Origin: Paenibacillus harenae
GTDB lineage: Bacteria > Bacillota > Bacilli > Paenibacillales > Paenibacillaceae
DNA: 64,000 nucleotides
Assembly (NCBI RefSeq): GCF_030812415.1
Contig: NZ_JAUSST010000005.1
Span: 372,001 to 436,000, forward strand
Direction of reading: 5' to 3'
Below the pieces are notes generated by a model, which was not told where the DNA came from, did not search any database, and saw only the letters and a program-made list of their open reading frames with translations. The translations under genes were made by a program, and so were the position numbers. Below are positions 24,105-33,380 of this stretch, in pieces. The stretch's first letter is position 1. Each line of letters starts with the position of its first letter.

Positions 24105-25850
24105 GTGCTCAACTTTCGATTGCACCATCTGAAGCTCCGAAGCAAGCTGATCCTCATCTATTTCATATGCGTGTTCATACCGATCGTGCTGACTAACGCG
24201 ATATTCTATCATGTGACAACCATTAACATCAAGAACCAGAAGACGGCCGATGCGGAACAAGCGATTACCTTATTGCAATCCGAATTAAGGGCCCTTATTG
24301 ACGATGCTGCAGGCATTTCCTATTTATATTCGATCGACAATCAGCTGAGCGATCTTCTGAATAGCGACCATACCTCATACGATCGCTATATAGAATCGCT
24401 AAGCGGCGTATCGAGTCTGTTCAATCGCGCTGACAAGGAGTACAAAACCATCAGCTCCGTTACGATCATGAGCGACAACCCGGCGATCCTAACCTCCAGT
24501 CATATTATCAAGCTCGAGGATGAAATGCGGGAAACCAACTGGTATCGCCAAAGCGCAAATTACAATAATACTTATCCGCATCTGTATGTGTCATCCGACA
24601 GCATCAGCGTTATTCAGAGGCTGTCGGATCGCCGATACGATTCTTATGAAAATGTGATCAAAATCGACTTGAATGAAAATTACATAACGCAAATTTTCGA
24701 TTTATCCGGCTTTGAAGGCGATATTTACTTGCTGGATCCTTCCGATCAGGCGCGTTACGGCCGTCTGGCAAGCGGTCAGCCAAGCGAGCGGATCACGGCT
24801 GATCGGACGCTCGGACTTGATGAAATCCCGAAGCCGAATAAGGCAATCGTTATCAGCAAGCAATATCAGGCTAATCGTTATCTGGGGGACTGGAAACTGT
24901 ACGGAGTTCTAGACGAAGAGAAAATCTTGTATGATGTCAGACAATCCGGTCGATTTATCCTTTGGTTTGCAGGGGTTAACTTCCTTGTGCCTACAATCGT
25001 AATTTTAATGTTCTCCCGCTCGATCCATACGCGCATTCAAGCTATTCTGAAGCGTATGAAATCTGTAAAAAGCAAACATTTTGAACGGATTCCCTACACT
25101 CGGGAACGGGATGAAATAGGCGAACTAGCCGTGGAATACAATCGGATGAGCACTCGGATCGAAAACTTGATCAATGACGTGTATGTTTCCGAGATCCAAA
25201 AGAAAGAACTGGAACTGCGACAAAGACAAGCCCAGCTATACGCGCTCCATAGTCAAATCAACCCGCATTTTTTATTCAATGCGCTTGAAACCATTCGGAT
25301 GCGAAGTCTAATGAAAGGCGAATCCCAGACGGCCAAGACGATTCAGAACATGGCCAAAATTTTCCGAAAGTCGATTCTATGGAAGCGAAGCTTCGTTACG
25401 ATCCGCGAGGAATTGGAGCTGATCGAGTGCTTCCTGGAAATTCAAAAGTATCGTTTCGACAGCAAGCTGGAGTATCATATCGAGGTCGATCAATCCATTA
25501 TGGATATTGAAATTCCGAAGATGGCATTTTTGCCATTCGTGGAAAATGCGAGTATCCACGGCATCGAGAATATACCCGGCATTGGATATATTACGATTCA
25601 GATCGCGAAAGAACAGGAACAGATCATCTTTATCGTCTCGGATAACGGCGTGGGCATCGATCAAGCGAAAATCGATGAACTTCACCGCTATTTTCACGAG
25701 GATGCCGACATGGGCGATTCCATAGGCATGAAAAATGTCATTACTCGTTTAAATATATACTACGGAGATTCGTTCAGCTTCGCAATTTCGAGCGATCTTA
25801 ATAAAGGAGCACGGATTACGCTTCGTTTGCCGATTATACATAAAGTATAA
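24105..25850 (+). CDS. YesM-type sensor histidine kinase (TCS1)
   Basis: 581 residues: TM near 20-40, extracytoplasmic dCache-like sensor (to ~290), TM, HAMP, then the His_kinase core HSQINPHFLFNALETIRM with the phospho-acceptor His and an HATPase (FVENASIHGIE, SDNGVGIDQ, GMKNVITRL). The start is GTG 24105 after AAGGAGG. It forms a pair with the upstream regulator. The signal is presumably a plant-polysaccharide oligomer handled by the adjacent SBP or GH43 (inference). Confidence 0.92.
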   Translation: MLNFRLHHLKLRSKLILIYFICVFIPIVLTNAIFYHVTTINIKNQKTADAEQAITLLQSELRALIDDAAGISYLYSIDNQLSDLLNSDHTSYDRYIESLSGVSSLFNRADKEYKTISSVTIMSDNPAILTSSHIIKLEDEMRETNWYRQSANYNNTYPHLYVSSDSISVIQRLSDRRYDSYENVIKIDLNENYITQIFDLSGFEGDIYLLDPSDQARYGRLASGQPSERITADRTLGLDEIPKPNKAIVISKQYQANRYLGDWKLYGVLDEEKILYDVRQSGRFILWFAGVNFLVPTIVILMFSRSIHTRIQAILKRMKSVKSKHFERIPYTRERDEIGELAVEYNRMSTRIENLINDVYVSEIQKKELELRQRQAQLYALHSQINPHFLFNALETIRMRSLMKGESQTAKTIQNMAKIFRKSILWKRSFVTIREELELIECFLEIQKYRFDSKLEYHIEVDQSIMDIEIPKMAFLPFVENASIHGIENIPGIGYITIQIAKEQEQIIFIVSDNGVGIDQAKIDELHRYFHEDADMGDSIGMKNVITRLNIYYGDSFSFAISSDLNKGARITLRLPIIHKV

Positions 25851-25930
25851 ATCCGCTAAACAAGTTCTCAACTATTCAAAGACCGATCTAAGGTTTGCTA
25901 TATAACAATTTCTTGCTGCTTATCTTAAAC

Positions 25931-25944
25931 TGAAAGTGCTTACA
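25931..25944 (+). promoter_or_regulatory. Candidate cre site upstream of SBP1
   Basis: TGAAAGTGCTTACA differs from the cre consensus TGWAANCGNTNWCA at one position (T for C). It lies in the 129-nt gap between the kinase gene and the binding-protein gene. Confidence 0.5.
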
Positions 25945-25979
25945 TCACTTGGGAAATAGAAAGGGGAAGGGATTTGGAA

Positions 25980-27680
25980 ATGCGTAAAAAAAATTGGCTG
26001 CAAACCAGCCTGGCATTGCTAACGGCTGTAGCACTCCTCCTTACAGGCTGCTCGTCGAATAATGACGAAGGAGGGAACACAACCAAGACGAACACCAGCA
26101 GCGAGACCGACGGAAAGACCGGAGAAGTCAGTAAAGACCCAGTCACCTTCAGTTACTTCGGATTCGGAACGAATAACGACGTACTGGCAAGCGAAACAAC
26201 GATCGGCAAAGTCCTCCAACAACAAACAGGCGTCGATTGGAAAATGGAGTATGTCATCGGCGATCCGAGCACCAAGGCCGGCGTTATGATTGCCGGCGGC
26301 GAATATCCGGATGTCATATCGCCAGTGAGCGAACTTGCGAAGCTCTTGGATGCAGAAGCGTTGATCCCGCTCAATGATCTGATCGAGCAGCATGGTCCTA
26401 ACATCAAGCGCGTGTATGGCGATTATATGGACAAGATCACGCATGAAGACGGGAACATCTATATCCTGCCTTTCACGGCCAACATCGGCGGCTACTTGAC
26501 GGAACCGGATGCAAGCAGCAGCATCTGGATTCAACGCAGAGTGCTGAAGGAATTCGGCTACCCTGAGGTGAAGACGCTTGATCAATATTTTGATCTGATC
26601 GAGCAATATCAAGCCAAGTATCCGAAAGTCGACGGAAAAGATACGATCGGGTATGCTACATTCGCAGGCGAGCCTGGTCAATTCTACACGATCACGAATG
26701 CTCCTATGCATCTTGCCGGATATCCGAACGACGGCAACGTCATGGTTGACCTGGAGACGCATGAAGCTAAGCTGTACCAGGGAACGGATTACGAGAAAAA
26801 ATGGCTGCAAAAGCTGAATGAAATGCACGTTAAAGGCTTGTTCGATCCGGAGAGCTTCACAGCTAACGGAGACCAGTTCATGGCTAAGCTGACTTCCGGC
26901 CGCGTGCTCGGATTCAGCGGCTACATCTGGCAGATCGGTAATGCGATCAACAACCTGAAGGCAGCCGGTAATGACGATCTGCGTTATGTATCGCTTCCGA
27001 TCGTATTCGACGAGAATACGACAGATGCTTACATGGACCCTCCTTCCTTCGTCAACAACCGCGGCCTCGGCATCAGCGTAAGCGCCAAGGATCCGGTTCG
27101 CATCATTCAATACTGGGATAACCTGCTGACCGACGAGAACCAGAAGCTTGTCCAGTGGGGCGAAGAAGGCGTCACCTACTCTGTGAACGAAGAAGGGCGT
27201 TTCGTCATGAACGAAGAGCAATTGAAGAATCGCAACGATAACGACTTCAAACGCAAGTACGGCTTTGCTTACTTCGATTATGAGTGGCCGCGTTACGGCA
27301 ACAACTCCGTGTACGAGGACGGCAATGCGCATATGCCATTCAGCCAGCCGGAAGTAGCAGACGTCAACTATACAGATGGCGACCGCGCACTGCTTGAAGC
27401 TTACGGCATCAACACATTCTCCGGTTTCTTCGCGAAGCCTGTTGAAAGACCATGGTACCCGGCTTGGAGTATTGAGAAGGCGCAAGGTTCTCCTGAAGAT
27501 ATCTTCAACCAGAAAGCAGGAGATCTTCAGCAGAAGTACTTCCCGAAACTGGTACTCTCCGAAGGGAAGTTCGAATCCGTATGGAACGAGTATCTCGAGG
27601 AATTCAACAAATTGGATGCCGCAGGCTTCGAAGCATTCATGACCGCCAAGGTGAAGGATCGCGTCGCAGGAAAATGGTAA
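25980..27680 (+). CDS. Sugar-binding lipoprotein of ABC importer (LplA-like, SBP1)
   Basis: 566 residues with a lipoprotein signal ending LLLTGC (Cys about 23) and an acidic/Ser/Thr linker. The large binding domain starts VTFSYFGFGTNNDVLAS and contains YPDVISPVSE, typical of the long LplA/DUF3502-type solute-binding proteins for oligosaccharides. The start is ATG 25980, 8 nt from GGAAGGGA; the in-frame TTG 25974 sits too close to that site. It is followed by two permeases without an ATPase gene, so a shared MsmK-type ATPase elsewhere is implied. Confidence 0.9.
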   Translation: MRKKNWLQTSLALLTAVALLLTGCSSNNDEGGNTTKTNTSSETDGKTGEVSKDPVTFSYFGFGTNNDVLASETTIGKVLQQQTGVDWKMEYVIGDPSTKAGVMIAGGEYPDVISPVSELAKLLDAEALIPLNDLIEQHGPNIKRVYGDYMDKITHEDGNIYILPFTANIGGYLTEPDASSSIWIQRRVLKEFGYPEVKTLDQYFDLIEQYQAKYPKVDGKDTIGYATFAGEPGQFYTITNAPMHLAGYPNDGNVMVDLETHEAKLYQGTDYEKKWLQKLNEMHVKGLFDPESFTANGDQFMAKLTSGRVLGFSGYIWQIGNAINNLKAAGNDDLRYVSLPIVFDENTTDAYMDPPSFVNNRGLGISVSAKDPVRIIQYWDNLLTDENQKLVQWGEEGVTYSVNEEGRFVMNEEQLKNRNDNDFKRKYGFAYFDYEWPRYGNNSVYEDGNAHMPFSQPEVADVNYTDGDRALLEAYGINTFSGFFAKPVERPWYPAWSIEKAQGSPEDIFNQKAGDLQQKYFPKLVLSEGKFESVWNEYLEEFNKLDAAGFEAFMTAKVKDRVAGKW

Positions 27681-27713
27681 GACACAGCTTCTGAATAGTC
27701 ATGTAAACAACCC

Positions 27714-27741
27714 GGGAAAAGTGAAGCCATTCACTTTTCCC
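27714..27741 (+). terminator. Hairpin between SBP1 and permease genes
   Basis: A perfect 12-bp stem, GGGAAAAGTGAA / TTCACTTTTCCC, with a GCCA loop and no U-tract. It probably acts as a 3' stabiliser or partial terminator that keeps SBP mRNA in excess over permease mRNA. Confidence 0.6.
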
Positions 27742-27794
27742 ATCTAATTTAGGATTGAGACAGACACTATTATGCCGGAAGGGAGACGGATCGG

Positions 27795-28754
27795 GTGGAG
27801 AAACATACCTTGCAACTGACAGAATCGACTTCTGACGATTCGCGCCTAAGAGCCTTTTTCAAAGCATTATCCAAGCAGAAAATGTTGATGCTGATGTCGC
27901 TGCCTTTTCTTGCATGGGTAATTATATTTAAATATGTTCCGCTCTGGGGCTGGACGATTGCCTTTCAAAAATACAGGCTGGGAAGAGATATCTTCGACCA
28001 AGCTTGGACGGGATTGGATAACTTCAAGTTTTTGTTTCAGGAAGAACAGTTTTACCTGGTCTTGCGCAATACGCTCGTGATGAGCTCTATTAATCTTGTG
28101 CTGGGATTCGTTACAGCTATTATATTAGCGCTTCTCCTGAATGAGCTGCGCAGAATCTACTTCAAGCGAACGGTGCAGACGATCAGTTATTTGCCGCATT
28201 TCATCTCGTGGGTCGTTGCCGCTAATATCGTCCAGACAGCGCTTGCACCGGAAGGGATTTTCAACGTATTGCTCCTCCAATTCAATATCATCGACAAGCC
28301 CATCCTGTGGCTCGGCGTCGGTGAATATTTCTGGAGCATTCTGGGCGTAACCGAAGTATGGAAGAACGTCGGATGGAATACGATCATCTACTTGGCTGCC
28401 ATTACGACGATTGATCCTACGCAGTATGAAGCAGCCGAGATCGATGGCGCCTCACGTATTCAACGGATGCTGCATATTACGCTTCCAGGCATGAAGCCTG
28501 TCATTGTTATCTTGCTTATCATGAATCTGGGCCATATCCTGGAATCCGGCTTCGAGCCGCAGTACTTGCTCGGCAATGGCATGAATGTTGAATATTCGGA
28601 AAATCTTGATATATTCGTGTTGAAATACGGGATACAAATGAATAACTATGGCTTGGCAACGGCAGCCGGCATGTTCAAAACCGTGGTCAGCTTCATCTTC
28701 CTTATCGCTGCCAACAACCTCGCCAAACGTCTTGGCGAAAACAGATTGTACTAG
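27795..28754 (+). CDS. ABC sugar permease, LplB-like
   Basis: 319 residues with six membrane segments. The EAA loop YEAAEIDGASRIQRMLHITLPGM is characteristic of binding-protein-dependent permeases. The start is GTG 27795 after GGGAGAC. The stop TAG directly precedes the next gene. It forms the channel with the YtcP-like permease for the SBP1 substrate. Confidence 0.92.
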   Translation: MEKHTLQLTESTSDDSRLRAFFKALSKQKMLMLMSLPFLAWVIIFKYVPLWGWTIAFQKYRLGRDIFDQAWTGLDNFKFLFQEEQFYLVLRNTLVMSSINLVLGFVTAIILALLLNELRRIYFKRTVQTISYLPHFISWVVAANIVQTALAPEGIFNVLLLQFNIIDKPILWLGVGEYFWSILGVTEVWKNVGWNTIIYLAAITTIDPTQYEAAEIDGASRIQRMLHITLPGMKPVIVILLIMNLGHILESGFEPQYLLGNGMNVEYSENLDIFVLKYGIQMNNYGLATAAGMFKTVVSFIFLIAANNLAKRLGENRLY

Positions 28755-28772
28755 ATGAAAGGCGGCGATTCG

Positions 28773-29681
28773 ATGTTAAAAACCAGTTCAGCTCGAAGTT
28801 CTTCGGTCGGCGATAAAATCTTCGATATCTGCAATTATATCTTCATGATTTTTCTGATTATTGTCACCTTGTATCCCTTCATCAATATGTTCGCCTTGTC
28901 GTTTAACGATGCGAACGACTCCATACGAGGCGATATCTATTTTTGGCCGCGTGAATGGACTTTTCGAAATTATGAGTATGTGTTCAATGAATCCAACGTG
29001 TTCTATGCGACCTTCATTTCCGCAGCGCGGACGATCGTCGGGACAATCATTTCCGTATTCTGCACATCGATGCTGGCTTATGCGATCAGCCGTCCCGAGT
29101 ATAAACTGAAGAAATTTGTATCCATCACTTTCATTTTCACAATGTACTTCAGCGGCGGTTTGATTCCTGGCTATCTGCTTATCAAAGAGCTCGGCATGCT
29201 GAACAGCTTCTGGGTATACATCATTCCGGGCATCATCGGCGTGTTCAACATGATTGTCATTCGATCCTTCATCGAGGGCTTGCCGGAAGGAATCATGGAA
29301 TCTGCCAAGATGGACGGCGCAGGTGACCTTACTACATTCATTCGCATTGTGCTGCCCCTGACCGTGCCGGCTCTTGCTACAGTATCCCTGTTTGTAGCCG
29401 TATATCAGTGGAACTCCTGGTTTGACGTATTCTTGTACAATTCTTCAAGGCATAATCTAAGTACGCTGCAATATGAATTGATGAAGATCCTGTCCACCTC
29501 CAACACGGGGACCTCGGCAGCCGACCAATATGCGAATGCACAAGGAAATGTACAGATGGTTACGCCGACATCGGTTCGCGCTACAATGACTATCGTTGCG
29601 AGTGTGCCGATTATTATGGTCTATCCATTTCTGCAGAAGTATTTTGTCAAAGGCATGGTCGTTGGCGGAGTGAAAGGCTAA
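28773..29681 (+). CDS. ABC sugar permease, YtcP-like
   Basis: About 302 residues with six membrane segments. The EAA loop is MESAKMDGAGDLTTFIRIVLPL, and the C-terminus PFLQKYFVKGMVVGGVKG is the YtcP/LacG-type end. ATG 28773 after AAAGGCGG is preferred over ATG 28755, which abuts the upstream stop. It partners the LplB-like permease. Confidence 0.9.
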   Translation: MLKTSSARSSSVGDKIFDICNYIFMIFLIIVTLYPFINMFALSFNDANDSIRGDIYFWPREWTFRNYEYVFNESNVFYATFISAARTIVGTIISVFCTSMLAYAISRPEYKLKKFVSITFIFTMYFSGGLIPGYLLIKELGMLNSFWVYIIPGIIGVFNMIVIRSFIEGLPEGIMESAKMDGAGDLTTFIRIVLPLTVPALATVSLFVAVYQWNSWFDVFLYNSSRHNLSTLQYELMKILSTSNTGTSAADQYANAQGNVQMVTPTSVRATMTIVASVPIIMVYPFLQKYFVKGMVVGGVKG

Positions 29682-29788
29682 AGAGAATCCGGGTGCCGAT
29701 GGCGGTACGCATGCTTGAAATTGACAGAACCTGTACTGCTGCGACATTTTGCCGGATCTGTTCAGTAACTAGAGGAGCGGAAAACATT

Positions 29789-31204
29789 ATGAAGAAACAA
29801 GGCGTAAATCCTTACTTGCCGTCATGGGAATATATTCCTGACGGAGAACCCCATGTCTTCCAGGACAGGGTCTATGTATACGGCTCGCATGACCGTTATA
29901 ACGGGCATGCCTTCTGTCTGAACGATTATGTTTGTTGGTCGGCACCCGCCGATGATCTCGCGGACTGGCGGTATGAAGGCGTCATCTACGAGAAGACGGA
30001 CGATCCGCTTAATCCGGACGGTCGCATGTGTCTCTACGCGCCTGACGTCACCCTCGGTCCGGACGGGCGTTATTATTTGTACTATGTCCTGGATAAGGTG
30101 TCTGTCGTCTCGGTCGCGGTCTGCGATACACCGGCCGGCAAGTACGAGTTCTACGGATATGTACGGTACGACGATGGAACGCGCTTGGGCGACCGAGAAG
30201 AAGACCAGCCGCAATTCGATCCGGCCGTCCTGACGGAAGGAGACCTCACTTACCTGTATACCGGGTTCTGCGCGATCGGCGACAAGTCGCGCAATGGCGC
30301 GATGGCCACGGTAATCGGGCCGGATATGCTTACAATTGTCGAAGAACCAGTGTTCATCGTGCCCAGCGAGCCGTACAGCATGGGATCCGGCTTCGAAGGA
30401 CATGCGTTTTTCGAAGCACCATCCATCCGTAAGCTAGGCGATACGTATTATTTCGTCTATTCCTCGGTCGCCATGCACGAGCTGTGCTACGCGACCAGCA
30501 AGCATCCGACGAGCGGCTTCGCGTACCGCGGCATCATCGTAAGCAACAACGACTTGCATATCGATACGTACAAGCCGGCGAACAAGCCCATGTACTACGG
30601 CGGCAACAATCACGGGGGCATGGTGGAAGCGAACGGGCAATGGTACATCTTCTATCACCGTCATACGAACGGCACGAGCTTCAGCCGCCAGGGCTGCATC
30701 GAACCGATCACGATCCTGGAGGACGGCACCATTCCGCAAGCGGAGATCACGACAAGCGGTCCGAACGGCTGCCCGCTCGTCGGCCGAGGCGAGTATCCGG
30801 CATATCTGGCCTGCCACCTGTTCACGAATACGGATGAGTACTATACGGGCACGCACGGCGCGTGGATGGACGGCCGATTCCCGAAGGTTACGCAAGACGG
30901 AAAGGACGGGGAGGAAGAGGTCGGTTACATCGCGAATATGCGGGATTCCGCAACGGCGGGATTCAAGTATTTTCAATGCGAAGGCGTGAAACGCATCAAG
31001 ATCAAGACTCGCGGGTATGCCAAAGGCAGCTTCGAGGTTAAGACGGCATGGAACGGTCCGTCGCTTGGATCGATTCCGGTCGACTTCACGAACGTATGGA
31101 CGACGTATGCGGCCGACATCGCCGTTCCGGACGGCGTTCAAGCCTTATATTTCAAGTATACGGGCATCGGTAACGCAAGTCTGGCGTCGTTCACGTTGGA
31201 ATAA
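29789..31204 (+). CDS. GH43-family glycoside hydrolase (arabinofuranosidase/xylosidase type)
   Basis: 471 residues, no signal peptide, hence cytoplasmic. The five-blade propeller shows the general-base Asp in YIPDGEPH, a second Asp in LYAPDVTLG and the general-acid Glu in FFEAPSIRK. A C-terminal beta-sandwich follows (from about 390). The start is ATG 29789 after AGAGGAGCGG; the open frame upstream to 29693 has no ribosome binding site. Last gene of the TCS1-SBP1 operon, so it probably cleaves imported arabino- or xylo-oligosaccharides. Precise specificity is not readable. Confidence 0.88.
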   Translation: MKKQGVNPYLPSWEYIPDGEPHVFQDRVYVYGSHDRYNGHAFCLNDYVCWSAPADDLADWRYEGVIYEKTDDPLNPDGRMCLYAPDVTLGPDGRYYLYYVLDKVSVVSVAVCDTPAGKYEFYGYVRYDDGTRLGDREEDQPQFDPAVLTEGDLTYLYTGFCAIGDKSRNGAMATVIGPDMLTIVEEPVFIVPSEPYSMGSGFEGHAFFEAPSIRKLGDTYYFVYSSVAMHELCYATSKHPTSGFAYRGIIVSNNDLHIDTYKPANKPMYYGGNNHGGMVEANGQWYIFYHRHTNGTSFSRQGCIEPITILEDGTIPQAEITTSGPNGCPLVGRGEYPAYLACHLFTNTDEYYTGTHGAWMDGRFPKVTQDGKDGEEEVGYIANMRDSATAGFKYFQCEGVKRIKIKTRGYAKGSFEVKTAWNGPSLGSIPVDFTNVWTTYAADIAVPDGVQALYFKYTGIGNASLASFTLE

Positions 31205-31245
31205 CCTGCTCACCGACCTCAAAAAGCGTTGTTTTATAAGTAACG

Positions 31246-31278
31246 AGCGGCAGCCTGATATGGCGTCAGGCTGCCGCT
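31246..31278 (+). terminator. Terminator after the GH43 gene
   Basis: A perfect 13-bp stem, AGCGGCAGCCTGA / TCAGGCTGCCGCT, with a 7-nt loop, followed by ATCATCTTTC. Confidence 0.75.
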
Positions 31279-31310
31279 ATCATCTTTCAAAGCACATGAA
31301 AGTCATTTCC

Positions 31311-31577
31311 GCGCTTCTCGATATGATCATCGTTAGGCGCGTTCCTTTGCCTAACTCGCACTCAATTCCATGCGCGCCCCGCCTCCGTAGAAGGACTTGA
31401 TCCGTTCGCTGACAATGAAGAGTCCGATACCGCCCTCTCTGACTGTAGCGCGTCAGCTTCCCGAACCAGAACGAAATGTCGGCAACTTCCTTGTCGTTGT
31501 CGGACACGGCGAGCATACGAATCGTCTCTAACGTATTGTTACTGGACTTGAAGCACTCGATAAGCCGCTTCTCCATC
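31311..31577 (-). pseudogene. Wrecked YesM-type histidine kinase remnant
   Basis: Read on the minus strand in changing frames: EAAYRVLQVQ (before the His box), NNTLETIRMLAVSDNDKEVA and DISFWFGKLTRYS (after it), then GGIGLFIVSERIKSFYGGGA and GKGTRLTMIISRS (end of the HATPase). The NPHFLY phospho-acceptor region and most of the ATPase are deleted, and at least three frame changes are needed. No intact ORF remains. It lies antisense between the GH43 gene and the TCS2 regulator. Confidence 0.85.
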
Positions 31578-31687
31578 CCGTTTCTATCTTGAGAGAGAAT
31601 AATTTACTGAATAAGGAACAGGGTGTATATTGTTAGTGAAATATCATTGATCAAAGTTCGAGTTAGGTGTTATGTATTTTTATTTTT

Positions 31688-31701
31688 TGAAAGCGGTTTC
31701 A
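31688..31701 (+). promoter_or_regulatory. cre site upstream of TCS2
   Basis: TGAAAGCGGTTTCA matches the CcpA consensus TGWAANCGNTNWCA at all 14 positions. It lies 34 nt before the regulator start codon, suggesting catabolite repression of TCS2. Confidence 0.75.
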
Positions 31702-31734
31702 GATCGTAACTCAAACACACAACGAGGGATCGAA

Positions 31735-33345
31735 ATGTTTAAGCTGATGATAGTGGATGACGAATTATTAATGCGTATTGGCATTCGTTCCATGATCGAT
31801 TGGGAAGCGCACGGATTCCGGATCGCCGCCGAGGCTGCGAACGGCAGGGAAGCAATCGAAATGGCCCAATCGGCGAAGCCGGATTTAATCATTACAGACA
31901 TCAAGATGCCCGTCATGGACGGACTGCAGCTGATCCGCGAAGCGTCGAAAACGTTTACCGACTGCAATTACGTTATTCTGAGCAACTTTGACGAGTTCCG
32001 ATACGTGAAGGAAGCGTTGCAGCTTGGCGCAGTCGATTATTTGATCAAAAGCGAGATAACGCCGGACACCCTAGCCGAACTGCTTGCCGGCATTAGGCGG
32101 AAGAGGGAGCTCGGCGGCAGCGGTAACCAGAACATGTTGTTGACGGCGCACCTTTCGCAGAGCCTCTCCCATTTGAAAGAAAGCTTGTTCAAAGATCTGA
32201 TCAGCGGCTTGCTTGACGAACGGGAAGCGGCTGCGAAGGCGGAGCAATTGCAGACCTCCGTGCGTTCGGAAGATTTGGCGGTCATCAAGCTGCGCATCGA
32301 CCGTTTTGCGAAAGTACGTCAGAAGTACGTGGAGAAGGACGAGAAGCTGTTAAGGTTCTCCGTTCTCAATATTTTGGAGGAAATAATACCGGGCAAGTGG
32401 AACAAAGAACTGGTCGTCGAAAGCTCCTCCGAATATTTGCTTATTGCCAATACGCGGGGGGACGGCATGACGAGCGCTCGCTCGGAGATCGCAAAACTAT
32501 GCGGCGTCATTCAGCGGACGATGAAAGACTTTATGAATATGTCCATCACCGTCGGCGTAAGCTCCGTCGTTCCGGGCTTTCGATTGATGAAAGCGGCATA
32601 CCGGGAAGCGGATTACGCGCTTCGTCGCAGTTTTTTTGCAGGGGGAGGACGTATTTTGTTTTTTGAAGACACGGAGGACTGTCCGAGGGATGAGATTGCG
32701 GAGCCTGCGCCAAACGAGGCGAATGAAGCAAAAGGTCTTGCATTGCGCCACGTCCTCGACAGCAACAATGAAGCAAGGCTGACGGAGTTCTTTGACGCTT
32801 TTCGAGGCGAATTGGCGGCTAACAGAGCGAATGAACGTATGATCCGCGAGGCGTATATTGGGCTGACTGAAATTGTAGGCGCACACATGTCCTATATAAT
32901 TAGGTCCCGCCTACAGGTTTCGGACAAGCTGCCTTACGAAGCGGTCCTTTCTGCAGAGACATGGGATGATGTGCATGGTATTGTGCTTGATTATGCGAGG
33001 CTTTGCTTGGCGGCGGAAGGTCGATCGGCAGAGCAGAGAAGCTATGCGGAAATGGCTGTCGAATTGATACACCGATACTATGCGGAAGATCTCTCCCTCC
33101 AGAGCGTAGCCAGTCAAATCAACGTCAATCCGTCTTACCTCAGCCGACTGTTCAAGCAAGAGAAGGGTGAAAATTTTATTTCATGCTTGACCCGCGTCCG
33201 GATTGACCGGGCGAAGTCGTTTTTGGAGAGCCGTAAATATAAGGTGTACGAAGTGGCGGACAAAGTAGGCTATCATAATTACACATACTTTAGCAAAATT
33301 TTCAAGAAGGTCGTCGGAGTCAGCCCGGAAGAATATCGAGGGTAA
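31735..33345 (+). CDS. YesN-type response regulator with AraC-family HTH (TCS2)
   Basis: 536 residues. The receiver has MIVDDELLMRIG, phospho-Asp in LIITDIKMPVMDG and Lys in YLIKSEI. The C-terminal AraC domain has VASQINVNPSYLSRLFKQE and VADKVGYHNYTYFSKIFKK. The start is ATG 31735, 6 nt after GAGGGA; 21 upstream open codons (from 31672) overlap the cre site and lack a ribosome binding site. The kinase gene follows after 35 nt. Confidence 0.92.
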   Translation: MFKLMIVDDELLMRIGIRSMIDWEAHGFRIAAEAANGREAIEMAQSAKPDLIITDIKMPVMDGLQLIREASKTFTDCNYVILSNFDEFRYVKEALQLGAVDYLIKSEITPDTLAELLAGIRRKRELGGSGNQNMLLTAHLSQSLSHLKESLFKDLISGLLDEREAAAKAEQLQTSVRSEDLAVIKLRIDRFAKVRQKYVEKDEKLLRFSVLNILEEIIPGKWNKELVVESSSEYLLIANTRGDGMTSARSEIAKLCGVIQRTMKDFMNMSITVGVSSVVPGFRLMKAAYREADYALRRSFFAGGGRILFFEDTEDCPRDEIAEPAPNEANEAKGLALRHVLDSNNEARLTEFFDAFRGELAANRANERMIREAYIGLTEIVGAHMSYIIRSRLQVSDKLPYEAVLSAETWDDVHGIVLDYARLCLAAEGRSAEQRSYAEMAVELIHRYYAEDLSLQSVASQINVNPSYLSRLFKQEKGENFISCLTRVRIDRAKSFLESRKYKVYEVADKVGYHNYTYFSKIFKKVVGVSPEEYRG

Positions 33346-33380
33346 GCGGGTAAGGCACGGCCTTGGAATGGAGACGATGT

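Noticed and set aside
26019..27485. 488-codon open frame on the minus strand
   Set aside because: Antisense to the clearly functional SBP1 gene; no ribosome binding site or motifs.
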